Positions 53,701 through 62,195 are shown, numbered from the stretch's first letter. The stretch: DNA of 64,000 nucleotides from Erwinia persicina (GCF_014838825.1 NZ_JACYMO010000001.1:886830-950829), one strand, 5' to 3'. Notes: a model not told the origin generated them from the sequence alone. Numbers and translations: made by a program.

Positions 53701-54344
53701 TTCGTCTGGCCGGACTGCTTCCGGTGCTTGTGCTGACGGCCTGTCACAGTGCTGGCCAGTCCAATACCGTCGTTAAAAGCGATGTGCCGACAGAGTGGTA
53801 TTTTAACTTTTTCACGCCGAAGGCGCTGCCCGCATTGGTGACGTTCGCCGTTATTTTTGATACTGACGGTGGGGTATCCCGGTTTGTTACGTTGAACAGT
53901 ACCCCAGATATGCCCAGCGTTATAGGGGAATGGAACGATCGAGATCGGGCTCCGGGGGGGCACTGGAATCATGTCAAGTACCCGCCAAAGCAGTTTTTTT
54001 TCTGCTGGGATTCGGTGATAGATAAAAAGGTGTATGAAACCTACCTGACCCTGCCTGATGACGTTGTGGAAAAAATGCGTAGTCCCAGCGGGAAAAGTGA
54101 TCCGTACAATAATACCTATGACACCGTGCTGATTGGTCTGGCACCGGAAGGAAAGGTGGCTGTCTGGCTACAGGGCATAGGATTTGAGCCTAATTATCGT
54201 GTAACACCATCAGTTCTGAAAACTGTCTCCGGGGATAAACTGGAGATATGCAAAAGAGTAACTAAGAGTGATTTTTCTTATGGATATGACAAGGATATAA
54301 AGGATTTTATTAAGGGCAAGGTGTACCCGTATGGAAGCTGGTGA
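53691..54344 (+). CDS. DUF2931-type immunity lipoprotein
   Basis: The 217-residue protein has a lipoprotein signal peptide (MEIIRLAGLLPVLVLTAC; Cys18 is the lipidated residue) and a periplasmic domain of the DUF2931 kind (WYFNFFTPKALPALVTFAVI, then PKQFFFCWDSVIDKKVYETY). Such proteins neutralise Tle phospholipases that enter the periplasm. A GGAGG ribosome site lies in the end of the effector gene and the frames overlap by ten bases, so the pair is made together. The immunity role is inferred from family and position. Confidence 0.82.
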   Translation: MEIIRLAGLLPVLVLTACHSAGQSNTVVKSDVPTEWYFNFFTPKALPALVTFAVIFDTDGGVSRFVTLNSTPDMPSVIGEWNDRDRAPGGHWNHVKYPPKQFFFCWDSVIDKKVYETYLTLPDDVVEKMRSPSGKSDPYNNTYDTVLIGLAPEGKVAVWLQGIGFEPNYRVTPSVLKTVSGDKLEICKRVTKSDFSYGYDKDIKDFIKGKVYPYGSW

Positions 54345-54577
54345 TTTTTTTGAGCTTCCATAGTAGGGATAGGTATGTTTGCATTGCCATCAGGAACAAT
54401 GTGTGGATAGCATCCAGATAACGTTAATATCACGGGTATAAATATTAAAGTGGTCGATAAAAGCTGGTCACTTCATGAGGGGGCTTTTAATACCACGATA
54501 GATCTGCTCACAGCACAAAGAAGACGCCCACACTTTTCCCGAACACTCTCAATCTCCCCCTCCCCCCGCCTCTCACC

Positions 54578-54619
54578 TGTTACACCCGCACCCCGTTACA
54601 CCTGTCACACCCTTACACC
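54578..54619 (+). promoter_or_regulatory. Iterated TTACACC motifs, candidate enhancer
   Basis: Four direct copies of a nine-base unit occur: TGTTACACC (54578), CGTTACACC (54594), TGTCACACC (54603) and CCTTACACC (54611). They end about 75 bases upstream of the sigma-54-type promoter, where enhancer sites of sigma-54 activators usually lie. Binding by the AcoR-like protein is a hypothesis. Confidence 0.5.
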
Positions 54620-54691
54620 TTTTCCCCTCCCCTCCCAGCGCCCTCCTCACCCTGCTTTCGCAAAATCAACAACTTACGCACCACTCACTTC

Positions 54692-54707
54692 TGGCACGCT
54701 TTTCGCA
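54692..54707 (+). promoter_or_regulatory. Sigma-54 (-24/-12) promoter of the butanediol dehydrogenase gene
   Basis: TGGCAC-N5-TCGCA has the invariant GG and GC exactly ten bases apart and differs from the consensus TGGCAC-N5-TTGCA in one base. It lies 79 bases ahead of the ATG, giving a leader of about 65-70 bases. Confidence 0.7.
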
Positions 54708-54785
54708 CTATGCAGCCCTGAGTTCCTGATCCGGCCGTATCAATGGCAATGGACAGGATGTTGACCAATCTCAAGGGAAAAGAAG

Positions 54786-55841
54786 ATGAAAGCAGCACGT
54801 TGGTATAAAGCACATGACATCCGCATTGACGATATCGAAGAGCCTGAGGTTTCAGCCGGTAAGGTGAAAATAAAAGTGGCCTGGACCGGCATCTGCGGCA
54901 GCGATCTGCACGAATACCTGGCCGGCCCGATCTTTGTTCCGGTCGGCAAGCCGCACAAAATCAGCCACGACATTGCTCCTATCGTGATGGGCCACGAGTT
55001 CTCAGGCGAAGTGGTTGAGGTTGGTGCTGGCGTCAGTAAATTTAAAGCGGGCGACCGTGTGGTGGTCGAGCCAATCCTTGCGTGCCGCGAATGCGAAGCC
55101 TGCCGCGAGGGCAAATACAATCTGTGCGGCGACCTGGGCTTCCACGGTCTGTCCGGCGGCGGTGGCGGATTCTCGTCATTTACCATGGTCGATGAGCATA
55201 TGGTGCACCGCATGCCGGACGGTCTGTCTTACGAACAGGGCGCGCTGGTGGAACCTGCCGCCGTGGCCCTGCATGCCGTGCGCATGAGCAAACTGAAAGC
55301 CGGGGATAAAGCGGCGGTATTTGGTGCCGGCCCGATTGGTCTGCTGGTGATTGAAGCCCTGCGTGCTGCGGGTGCCTCGGAGATTTACGTCGTCGAGCTG
55401 TCGCCGCAGCGCGCCGAAAAAGCCCGCGAGCTGGGGGCTAACGTGGTCATCGACCCGGGCAAGCAGGATGCGGTAGCCACCATTCGTGAACTGAGCAAAG
55501 GCGGCGTTGACGTGTCGTTCGAAGTGACCGGCGTGCCGGTGGTGCTGAAGCAGTGTATTGATGCCACCCGCTACGAAGGCGAAACCATCATCGTTTCCAT
55601 CTGGGAGGGCGAAGCCTCCTTCCACCCGAACAGGGTGGTACTGGCCGAACGCAGTGTGAAAGGCATCATCGCCTATCGCCATATTTTCCCGGCGGTGATG
55701 GAGCTGATGACCCAGGGGTATTTCCAGGCCGACAAGCTGGTCACCAAACGCATTGAACTGAACGATTTGGTGACCGAAGGGTTCGACGCGCTGGTGAAAG
55801 AGAAAAACCAGGTGAAAATCCTGGTCCGTCCACCGCAGTAA
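54786..55841 (+). CDS. Zinc-dependent 2,3-butanediol dehydrogenase (R,R type)
   Basis: The 351-residue enzyme is a zinc medium-chain dehydrogenase of the butanediol/sorbitol group: CGSDLHEY and GHEFSGEVVEVG for the catalytic zinc, ECEACREGKYNLCG for the structural zinc and FGAGPIGLLVIEALRAAGA for NAD binding. It interconverts acetoin and 2,3-butanediol. AAGGGAAAAGAAG precedes the ATG. A sigma-54-type promoter and the AcoR-like gene in the same region fit an acetoin/butanediol role. Other polyol substrates cannot be excluded. Confidence 0.88.
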   Translation: MKAARWYKAHDIRIDDIEEPEVSAGKVKIKVAWTGICGSDLHEYLAGPIFVPVGKPHKISHDIAPIVMGHEFSGEVVEVGAGVSKFKAGDRVVVEPILACRECEACREGKYNLCGDLGFHGLSGGGGGFSSFTMVDEHMVHRMPDGLSYEQGALVEPAAVALHAVRMSKLKAGDKAAVFGAGPIGLLVIEALRAAGASEIYVVELSPQRAEKARELGANVVIDPGKQDAVATIRELSKGGVDVSFEVTGVPVVLKQCIDATRYEGETIIVSIWEGEASFHPNRVVLAERSVKGIIAYRHIFPAVMELMTQGYFQADKLVTKRIELNDLVTEGFDALVKEKNQVKILVRPPQ

Positions 55842-55852
55842 CTGACTGCTCA

Positions 55853-55877
55853 GGGCAATCCCCCGCTGGGATTGCCC
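55853..55877 (+). terminator. Hairpin after the butanediol dehydrogenase gene
   Basis: GGGCAATCCC and GGGATTGCCC pair perfectly over ten bases around a five-base loop, 11 bases after the stop. A T tract is lacking. Confidence 0.6.
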
Positions 55878-55979
55878 CACTCTCCCGCCCGCCCCCGTCC
55901 ACAACGGCATTCATCTACCGCGCCATTAACGTGCGCGACGCTCACAGCGTGCCGCAAACAAACAGAAGCTCAGGCTGAC

Positions 55980-56246
55980 TCAGTGACCGTGCACCGTCAG
56001 CCCTACCAGCCGCATCACCATCGGACGTACAACAAGGATGCAGACAAAAGCCGACGGCATGGCGACTTTATAAGCATTCATCACATTTCCCATGTAATGT
56101 GGGCCGATGCCCGATTCCGCCAGCGTGATCACCAGGCTCATTAAAAACGCCATAATCGTTGCCATATACAGCGCAAATATATAGGGTGAAGCCGGTTTTG
56201 GCAGGCGGGTGCGGGCACTATTTTTCGCAACAACAGGGGTCATCAT
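55980..56246 (-). CDS. Small DUF2798-type membrane protein
   Basis: The 88-residue protein has two membrane segments (YIFALYMATIMAFLMSLVIT and VAMPSAFVCILVVRPMVMRL) with a short loop, matching small DUF2798 proteins. Its function is unknown. It is divergent from a LysR-family gene, with about 125 bases between starts, so it may be the target of that regulator. Confidence 0.75.
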   Translation of the reverse strand: MMTPVVAKNSARTRLPKPASPYIFALYMATIMAFLMSLVITLAESGIGPHYMGNVMNAYKVAMPSAFVCILVVRPMVMRLVGLTVHGH

Positions 56247-56320
56247 CGGGTCCCTTTGGTGGGTGAGTGAAAAACAGCGACTAACCTAACAAGCCGGCCC
56301 GGGCGGCGGTAGAGCCGTTA

Positions 56321-56341
56321 TGCTTTATTCATTATTAAGCA
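56321..56341. promoter_or_regulatory. TGCTT-N11-AAGCA dyad ahead of the LysR gene
   Basis: An inverted repeat with LysR-like spacing lies 30-50 bases upstream of the regulator start, in the divergent spacer. It may be the binding site of that regulator. Confidence 0.4.
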
Positions 56342-56370
56342 AATGTGACGAATCAGAGAGGGAGGGATCG

Positions 56371-57273
56371 ATGGACCTATTGGGGCTGATCGGCAATTTT
56401 ATCCGCGTGGTGGAAAACGGCAGTATTGCCGCAGCGGCCCGTGCCAGGGGGATGAGCCCGGCGGCAGTAAGCCAGAGTCTTTCCCGCCTGGAAACCCATC
56501 TGGGCGTGCGTCTGCTGTCGCGCACCACCCGCAGCATGACATTGACCGAAAGCGGGCAGCGTTATTTTGAGAAAGTGCGCCATATTCCGCATGATATCGA
56601 CCTGGCCTCGCAGGCAGCATCGATGGAGTCCCGGCCGCAGGGTCCCCTTTGCATCGCGACCACAGCGGCGTTTGGCCGCTACGTTATCGCGCCACTGATG
56701 CCCGAATTTAAAGCCTCTTTTCCCGATATTGATATTGAGCTTATCAGTACCGATCGCAACGTCGATCACCGGCTGGAAGGCGTTGACGTCAGTATCCGCA
56801 TCGAGGCACAGCTGAACGATCAGCTGATCGCCAGGAAAATCGCCTCGCTGCCGTTTATCGTTTGTGCGGCCCCCGCTTATCTGGCGCGCGCCGGCCTTCC
56901 CCGCTCACCCGAAGACCTCAGCCGCCACGCCTGCCTGGTGTTCCGCTATCCGACAGACGGCCGTTTTCTTCCCTGGCATTTTATCGTCGACGGCCAGCCT
57001 GTTAACGCGAAGCTTAATCCGGAATTCATCAGCGATGATATTGATATTATTGCCAATATAGCCGTTAACGGCGGGGGAATTGCCCGGCTGGCCAGTTTTA
57101 TTGCCCGGCCACTGATCGCTAACGGCCAGCTCACGGCGTTATTCAGCGCAGACAACAGTGACGGGCGTTACACCGAGTCTTCACCCATGAATATTTATGC
57201 CTGCGTCAATGAACGTTCGGCCCTGAACTCAAAAGTCAGGGCCTTTATTACGTTTTTAGAAGACAAGATGTAA
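56371..57273 (+). CDS. LysR-family regulator divergent from the DUF2798 gene
   Basis: From the ATG at 56371, with GAGGGAGGGATCG upstream, the protein has 300 residues. The HTH (NGSIAAAARARGMSPAAVSQ, then SRLETHLGVRLLSRTTRSM) and effector domain (CIATTAAFGRYVIAPLMPEF) are of the type common in regulators of redox and detoxification genes. The reading frame extends 17 residues upstream but lacks a ribosome site there. It converges on the reductase genes. Confidence 0.87.
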   Translation: MDLLGLIGNFIRVVENGSIAAAARARGMSPAAVSQSLSRLETHLGVRLLSRTTRSMTLTESGQRYFEKVRHIPHDIDLASQAASMESRPQGPLCIATTAAFGRYVIAPLMPEFKASFPDIDIELISTDRNVDHRLEGVDVSIRIEAQLNDQLIARKIASLPFIVCAAPAYLARAGLPRSPEDLSRHACLVFRYPTDGRFLPWHFIVDGQPVNAKLNPEFISDDIDIIANIAVNGGGIARLASFIARPLIANGQLTALFSADNSDGRYTESSPMNIYACVNERSALNSKVRAFITFLEDKM

Positions 57274-57303
57274 GACGATGCGCTGGCGGGCCGCCGGACT
57301 GCG

Positions 57304-58068
57304 CTACATGAACAGTGCCCGGTGCAGGCGAACGAGATAATCCGCATCTGGGTTGGTTTTGTTGTCCCCCATCCGCTCCTGAATCGCCGCCACCGCCAGA
57401 TCCCGTCGGGCCGGTAAACGCGCTATCTCCGCAGAGGCCAGTGCGGGTCCCATCTCTTCCCGGGTGAGATCGGTACAGTAGCAGGGTGCGCCAGGCTGCT
57501 GTCGCCAGGATTCGGCCAGCGTTCCTGCATCGAAGGGATCGAAACCGGTGTCATTCACCAGTTCCATAATCACCGTGCGGCGCTGCAGGGTATCGCCCGC
57601 CACGGGAATGGCCAGCCGTGCCGCGCTTTTGCCAGGCAGGCCTTTCTTCACCAACGAGTCCGAACCGATTGCGTTCCACGCCTTGACGATCGGTCGCCCC
57701 AGCAGCCCGGCAACCCACAGGCTTTCAACCTGCCCGTTAACGATCGCGCTGATGGTGCCGTCCCGATGCGGGTAATAGTTCGAGGTATCGGCAATAATCA
57801 CGTCTTCAGGCAGCTGTTGAATAAGCGGGACGAGATCGCTGAGCCGGGTCAGCGGCACCGACAGGATCACCACCTGCACCTCTGCCAGCGCAGCGGCGGC
57901 GTCCGTGGCAACCGCACCCGTTGCAAGCACCTCTGCGGCGATCGTTTCTGGCCCACGGGAATTGGCCACCCTGACGCGATGACCGGCGGAGGCCAGTGTG
58001 CGCGCCAGCGTTTTGCCGATGTGACCGGTGCCGAGGATGCCGATACGCAGATTTTCTGTGTGTTTCAT
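57304..58068 (-). CDS. NADPH-dependent F420-reductase-like oxidoreductase 2
   Basis: The 254-residue protein begins with a Rossmann NADP-binding site (RIGILGTGHIGKTLARTLAS) followed by RVANSRGPETIA, typical of the NADPH:F420 oxidoreductase-like family found in bacteria without F420. Its C-terminal half matches its upstream neighbour closely (VKAWNAI, ESWRQQPGAPCYCTDL). Start 58068 has AGGAAC upstream; a longer frame to 58125 overlaps the neighbour. The two genes are a tandem duplication. The substrate is unknown. Confidence 0.83.
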   Translation of the reverse strand: MKHTENLRIGILGTGHIGKTLARTLASAGHRVRVANSRGPETIAAEVLATGAVATDAAAALAEVQVVILSVPLTRLSDLVPLIQQLPEDVIIADTSNYYPHRDGTISAIVNGQVESLWVAGLLGRPIVKAWNAIGSDSLVKKGLPGKSAARLAIPVAGDTLQRRTVIMELVNDTGFDPFDAGTLAESWRQQPGAPCYCTDLTREEMGPALASAEIARLPARRDLAVAAIQERMGDNKTNPDADYLVRLHRALFM

Positions 58069-58084
58069 ATTGTGTTCCTCAGGC

Positions 58085-58819
58085 TCAGGCCGTGACCGCC
58101 CGGTTACGTTCAACAATGGCCTCATGCGTGAGCCTGTCGCCCGCTGACATAAATTCCTGCAGCAACGCCTCTCTGTTCAGCGGGGCACGTTCTTTATCGG
58201 CCGCCTGAAGCGCCGCACGCAGTCCGTCACTGTCCAGTTCCGTGCAGTAGGCGGGCGTACCGGGCTGCTGCCGCCACGATTCACCGAGCGTGCCGCCGTC
58301 AACGGCATCAAAACCGGTGTCACTGACCAGCGACATCACCACGGATTTTGCTGCAGGACTGTCGCCAGCTACCGGGATGGCGATACGCGTTGCAGAACCG
58401 GCAGCCACGCCTTTTTCCTTCAGCGTCCCGGCCAGGACAGCATTCCACGCCTTCACCACGGGACGCTGCAGGAGGCCACTGGCGTAAACACTTTCAGGGG
58501 TGCCCTGGCGGAGCGCCTCAATATCACCATCGCGGAAGGGATAGTAGTTGGCGGTATCAATGACAATCACCGCTGGCGGCACGTCACGCAACAGGGTGGC
58601 CAGTTCAGCATGTTTATCAAAAGGCGTAGAGAGAATGATCACCTCAACATCGCGAACGGCCTCCTGACGTTCTACCGCCGTTACCCCCAGCTGACGCGCC
58701 AGTTCCGCGATGGTATCCGGGCTTCTCGAGTTCGCCAGCTTAACAGTGTGACCACACCCGGCGAGTTTATGCGCCAGCGTTGAGCCAATATTTCCCGCGC
58801 CGATAATGCCTATGTTCAT
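58085..58819 (-). CDS. NADPH-dependent F420-reductase-like oxidoreductase 1
   Basis: The 244-residue protein has the same fold and motifs as its downstream paralogue (NIGIIGAGNIGSTLAHKLAG, VKLANSRSPDTIA, VVKAWNAVLAGTL, ESWRQQPGTPAYCTELD). It lies between that paralogue (16-base gap) and a MarR-type gene (31-base gap), all on one strand. The family reduces small substrates with NADPH; the natural substrate is unknown. Confidence 0.83.
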   Translation of the reverse strand: MNIGIIGAGNIGSTLAHKLAGCGHTVKLANSRSPDTIAELARQLGVTAVERQEAVRDVEVIILSTPFDKHAELATLLRDVPPAVIVIDTANYYPFRDGDIEALRQGTPESVYASGLLQRPVVKAWNAVLAGTLKEKGVAAGSATRIAIPVAGDSPAAKSVVMSLVSDTGFDAVDGGTLGESWRQQPGTPAYCTELDSDGLRAALQAADKERAPLNREALLQEFMSAGDRLTHEAIVERNRAVTA

Positions 58820-58850
58820 AAGTACACCTTAGGGTCTGAGTGGAAAAATA

Positions 58851-59285
58851 TTATTTTTCAGCAGGATGCGCGAAATTATTCAGGGTGTCGCGCAGCGCCA
58901 CCAGCTCTGTCTCTGATAACTGACAGGCTGATTTAATGCGGTCGGTAACGCGCCACAGTTCGGTTTGCAGGGCACTCCCCGCCTCCGTCAGGGTAATCAG
59001 CACCCGCCGTTCATCGCTGCGGTCCCGCGTGCGGCAGATGCGCCCGGCGGCCTCCAGCCGTTTAAGAACGGGCGTGATGGTGCCGGTGTCCATACCGAGC
59101 TGGGTTCCGATGTCCCCCACCGTGCGCGGCGTGCCGTTAAACAGTTCAAGCATCACCAGATACTGAGGGAACGTGAGGCCCAGCGGATCGAGAAAAGGCT
59201 TATGCAGCCGGTTCATGCGGTTCGCCGCGCCGTATAACGCGAAGGAGAGTTGGGTACCGATTTGCTGTGGTGTCTGCATCTTCAT
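58851..59285 (-). CDS. MarR-family transcriptional regulator
   Basis: The 144-residue protein has the MarR winged helix (GDIGTQLGMDTGTITPVLKR) and wing (GRICRTRDRSDERRVLITLT), of the OhrR/HTH-type-YusO branch by length and composition. It has no Cys in the position used by peroxide-sensing OhrR proteins, as far as I can see. It is the first gene of an operon with the two reductase paralogues and probably represses it. Confidence 0.87.
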   Translation of the reverse strand: MKMQTPQQIGTQLSFALYGAANRMNRLHKPFLDPLGLTFPQYLVMLELFNGTPRTVGDIGTQLGMDTGTITPVLKRLEAAGRICRTRDRSDERRVLITLTEAGSALQTELWRVTDRIKSACQLSETELVALRDTLNNFAHPAEK

Positions 59286-59420
59286 TTCCGGTTTTTATCT
59301 GTCGCTTGATTATCTAGTGCGCAAGATAAAAGAGTAGCGCAGCTTTTTCCCCGGATAAAGGGTCAGGTATGGGTATTTTGTGCGGTATGCGAAGCCGGTG
59401 TCCGGCAGGGAAAGCGGCAA

Positions 59421-59463
59421 ACCGGAGGCCTGAGCAGGCATCCCGCCCGCTCAGGCCTCCGGT
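59421..59463 (-). terminator. Perfect 15-base-arm hairpin after the lipoate-ligase-like gene
   Basis: ACCGGAGGCCTGAGC (59421-59435) and its exact complement (59449-59463) enclose a 13-base loop, 33 bases after the gene's stop in the direction of transcription. The following T run is weak (TTTG), but the stem is very stable. Confidence 0.7.
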
Positions 59464-59496
59464 CGTTCAGATAACGACCGTGCGGGATGAGCCGGG

Positions 59497-60252
59497 TCAT
59501 CCCTGCGCGAGTTGTGCGATGATCGCCTCCGTGACGTCATCCCGCAGATGCGGAGACGGCGCTGGCAGCCTCTGCGCCACGCTGACGGTTTTCGCTGCCT
59601 GATAAAAGCGCCCGCTGCCGAGTGCCGCTTCAAACTGGTTCGCCAGACGATGCGCCGCCGTCAGATCGCAGTCCACCAGCAGCACCGCGTGCGCCAGCAC
59701 TACGTGGCGACGCGGCCCGTCGAAGGACTGGCCGGGTATCGCCTGCCAGTACTGCGCCGTGCCGGCAATTTTACGTGCCGCCGTGCCCTCCCCGCAGGCA
59801 AGGTTAAACCGCCCGTCGCAGAACGATCCTTCCACCGCCTGCCAGCCCGTTACCACACCCAGCTCCGCCAGCGCATCACTTAAGATCGCGCACAGATGAC
59901 GATACACCCCTTCGGCGGCTTCGCCGAGCGTGAGCGCCGTCGGGTACGCCAGGCTGAGGTTGAGGATCCCCGGCCCCTGCGGCACCAGCCCGCCGCCGGA
60001 CTTACGTAAAAATACCGGGCAGCCGTCAGCCGCAAAGGCCTCACGCACCGCCTCCAGCCGGGCAAAACGCCGGTAGCTGGCGGGCACCACCAGTGACTCT
60101 GGCCCGGACCAGATACGGGCGACTTTCTGACCGGCGGCCGCTAACTCAAACAGCCCACTCTCAGCCTGAGTCGGGTCCGCACAGTGCTGCCGTCCCCCTT
60201 CAGGAAGTGAAAACGGCCCCTCACCTGTAACAGGAGAAAATGCTTTCATCAT
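59497..60252 (-). CDS. Lipoate-protein ligase A-like protein
   Basis: The 251-residue protein shows the lipoate/biotin-ligase fold: the RKSGGGLVPQGPGILNLSLA segment (family consensus RRxSGGGxVxHxxGxLN, with Pro-Gln here in place of the usual His region) and the active-site Lys in ARKIAGTAQYW. It would attach lipoate or octanoate to an E2 or H protein. Its start overlaps the stop of the AcoR-like gene by four bases. Acetoin dehydrogenase is a lipoyl enzyme, so this pairing makes sense, although acoABC genes are not in the window. Confidence 0.82.
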   Translation of the reverse strand: MMKAFSPVTGEGPFSLPEGGRQHCADPTQAESGLFELAAAGQKVARIWSGPESLVVPASYRRFARLEAVREAFAADGCPVFLRKSGGGLVPQGPGILNLSLAYPTALTLGEAAEGVYRHLCAILSDALAELGVVTGWQAVEGSFCDGRFNLACGEGTAARKIAGTAQYWQAIPGQSFDGPRRHVVLAHAVLLVDCDLTAAHRLANQFEAALGSGRFYQAAKTVSVAQRLPAPSPHLRDDVTEAIIAQLAQG

Positions 60253-62195
60253 TCTCCTTCTGCGCCGCGATCCGGGGCGGTATTCGGCGACTGAATGCCG
60301 TAGCGCTGCATCCGGCGGTAGAGCGTCATGCGGCTGATGCCCATCTGACGTGCGACCGCGCTGTGGTTCCAGCGTGCGGCCCGCAGGGACTGTAGCAGAA
60401 GCGCGGCCTCCGGTGGGATATCCGTCTGGAACGACGCCGGTTCAGCAGGGCCGGTCAGGGTTTCCGGCAGATCCTGTACCGTTATCTCACCGCCGTCGCT
60501 CATGGCCACCGCATACTCCAGCGCATTACTGAGCTCGCGCAGGTTACCCGGCCACTCATGCTGATGCAGACGCTGGCGGGCTGCGACCGTCAGCGAAGCC
60601 CGGTTGCCCAGCAGCTTAGCAATCAGCCAGTCGAGATCGTCGCGGTGACGCAGCGCCGGCAGGGAGATCCGCGCCCCCTGTAAGCGATAGAACAGGTCGG
60701 CACGGAAGCGCCCCTGTTCAACCCGCTGCTCAAGCGCGTGGTGGGATGCGGAGATAATGCGGATATTGACCGGCACCGGACGCGATGCCCCGACCGGCAG
60801 CACCTCCTGTTCGGCCACCACGCGCAGCAGACGCGTCTGCATCTCCAGCGGCATATCGCCGATTTCATCGAGGAACAGCGTGCCGCCATCGGCCTCCTGA
60901 ATCAGCCCGCGTCGGCCCCGGCTGCCGGCACCCGAAAAACTGCCCGGCAGGTGGCCAAACAGCTCGCTTTCAATCAGCGTCGGGGCTATCGCAGCACAGT
61001 TCACCGCAATAAACGGCTGCGACCGGCGTGTGCTGGCCTGGTGAAACGCCCGGGCAAAATACTCTTTGCCACAGCCGGTTTCACCTTGTACCACCAGGTG
61101 CAGGGACGCGTTCAGCAGGCGTGACGCACGCTGTAACTGCTGTTGAAAAGCCGGATCGCCCCCGGTCAGTGACGCCAGCGGGGCGGGTAGCGGCGCTGGC
61201 ACGGTAACGGCCTGCCGTTGAGGCCGCGTTGCCGGTTGTACCGCCGTCACGTACAGTCGCTCCCCGCTGTTGATCCGCTGCAGCTGGCCGTGCCGCCCGC
61301 TGGCGCTGGCCAGCCAGTCCGGCAGGCGGTCAACCGAGGTGTGAAACAGCTGTTCGATTGGCATGCCCGGCAGCACACTGCGGCTGTGGGGGGATGGCGC
61401 GGTCAGGCCCAGCTCCTGTTCCAGCATGCGCTGCGCACGGTGGTTGTGCCCCACCAGCCGGCCGCCTGCGTCGATGGCAATCAGATAGTCCGGGCTGACC
61501 TCCACAAACGGCGTTTCCGCACTGAGCTTCAGTATCCAGTCGTGACGGTGCCGGTACTCAAACCACGCATTTTCAATCCGCTGCGCGCAGAGCCTGGCGA
61601 GCTGCAACGCCAGCTGCTGACCGGCTTTTGGCTGCGGCGAGGTCAGCGCAGAGACATCGAGGATGGCGTACAGCTGTCCCTGGGGATCGAACAGCGGCAC
61701 CGCCGAACAGGAGAGCGCGATGTGGGTGGCATCGAAATGGTCATTATGATGGACGGTCAGTGCTTTTCCGGTTGCCAGCGCCGTGCCGACCGCACAGGTG
61801 CCCGCCCAGGCCTCCGACCAGTGTGCGCCCAGAAACAGCCCGGCGCGACGCAGGCTGATTTCTGCACTGTCATCACCGTAATAGTCGACCGTGACCCCCG
61901 TGGCATCCGTCAGCAGCAGGACATAGCCCGCCGGCGCAATCTGCCGGTAGAGCGCCTCCAGGCCGTGACGGGCAATGTGGCGAAACTCCTCCAGCTGCTG
62001 GCGGTGCTCACGCAGTTCATGCCACGGCAGGATCCGCGCCGCCTGCATCCGGCTGGGATCCAGCCCGTGATGGTCGACACAGCGCTGCCACGAGTCAAGG
62101 ATCGTTCTATCGTGCTGGCGCAGCGCCAGGGAAGAGGCATGCTGGCTGACGGTGGCAGCCACGGCGGCGATATGTTCACGCTGGCTATGATTCAA
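60249..62195 (-). CDS. AcoR-like sigma-54-dependent activator
   Basis: The 648-residue protein has an N-terminal AcoR-type sensor (GAF, about 60-210), a PAS-like part, an AAA+ domain and a Fis-type HTH (NHSAVARQMGISRMTLYRRM). Walker A is GETGCGKE (near 368), Walker B TLFLDEIGDMP. The sigma-54 contact loop reads GSFSGA where GAFTGA is usual; Ser for Thr is the mildest replacement known in this family. AcoR proteins activate acetoin genes. Its candidate target here is the butanediol dehydrogenase promoter at 54.7 kb. The lipoate-ligase-like gene is cotranscribed. Confidence 0.88.
   Translation of the reverse strand: MNHSQREHIAAVAATVSQHASSLALRQHDRTILDSWQRCVDHHGLDPSRMQAARILPWHELREHRQQLEEFRHIARHGLEALYRQIAPAGYVLLLTDATGVTVDYYGDDSAEISLRRAGLFLGAHWSEAWAGTCAVGTALATGKALTVHHNDHFDATHIALSCSAVPLFDPQGQLYAILDVSALTSPQPKAGQQLALQLARLCAQRIENAWFEYRHRHDWILKLSAETPFVEVSPDYLIAIDAGGRLVGHNHRAQRMLEQELGLTAPSPHSRSVLPGMPIEQLFHTSVDRLPDWLASASGRHGQLQRINSGERLYVTAVQPATRPQRQAVTVPAPLPAPLASLTGGDPAFQQQLQRASRLLNASLHLVVQGETGCGKEYFARAFHQASTRRSQPFIAVNCAAIAPTLIESELFGHLPGSFSGAGSRGRRGLIQEADGGTLFLDEIGDMPLEMQTRLLRVVAEQEVLPVGASRPVPVNIRIISASHHALEQRVEQGRFRADLFYRLQGARISLPALRHRDDLDWLIAKLLGNRASLTVAARQRLHQHEWPGNLRELSNALEYAVAMSDGGEITVQDLPETLTGPAEPASFQTDIPPEAALLLQSLRAARWNHSAVARQMGISRMTLYRRMQRYGIQSPNTAPDRGAEGE

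Larger units (their letters stand above)
54345..54785. other. Regulatory region ahead of the butanediol dehydrogenase gene
   Basis: A stem ATGGAAGCT/AGCTTCCAT (54331-54361) spans the stop codon of the immunity gene. No gene is supported in the stretch. It turns strongly C+T-rich at 54540-54660 and contains the repeated TTACACC motifs and the sigma-54-type promoter, listed separately. Confidence 0.55.
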
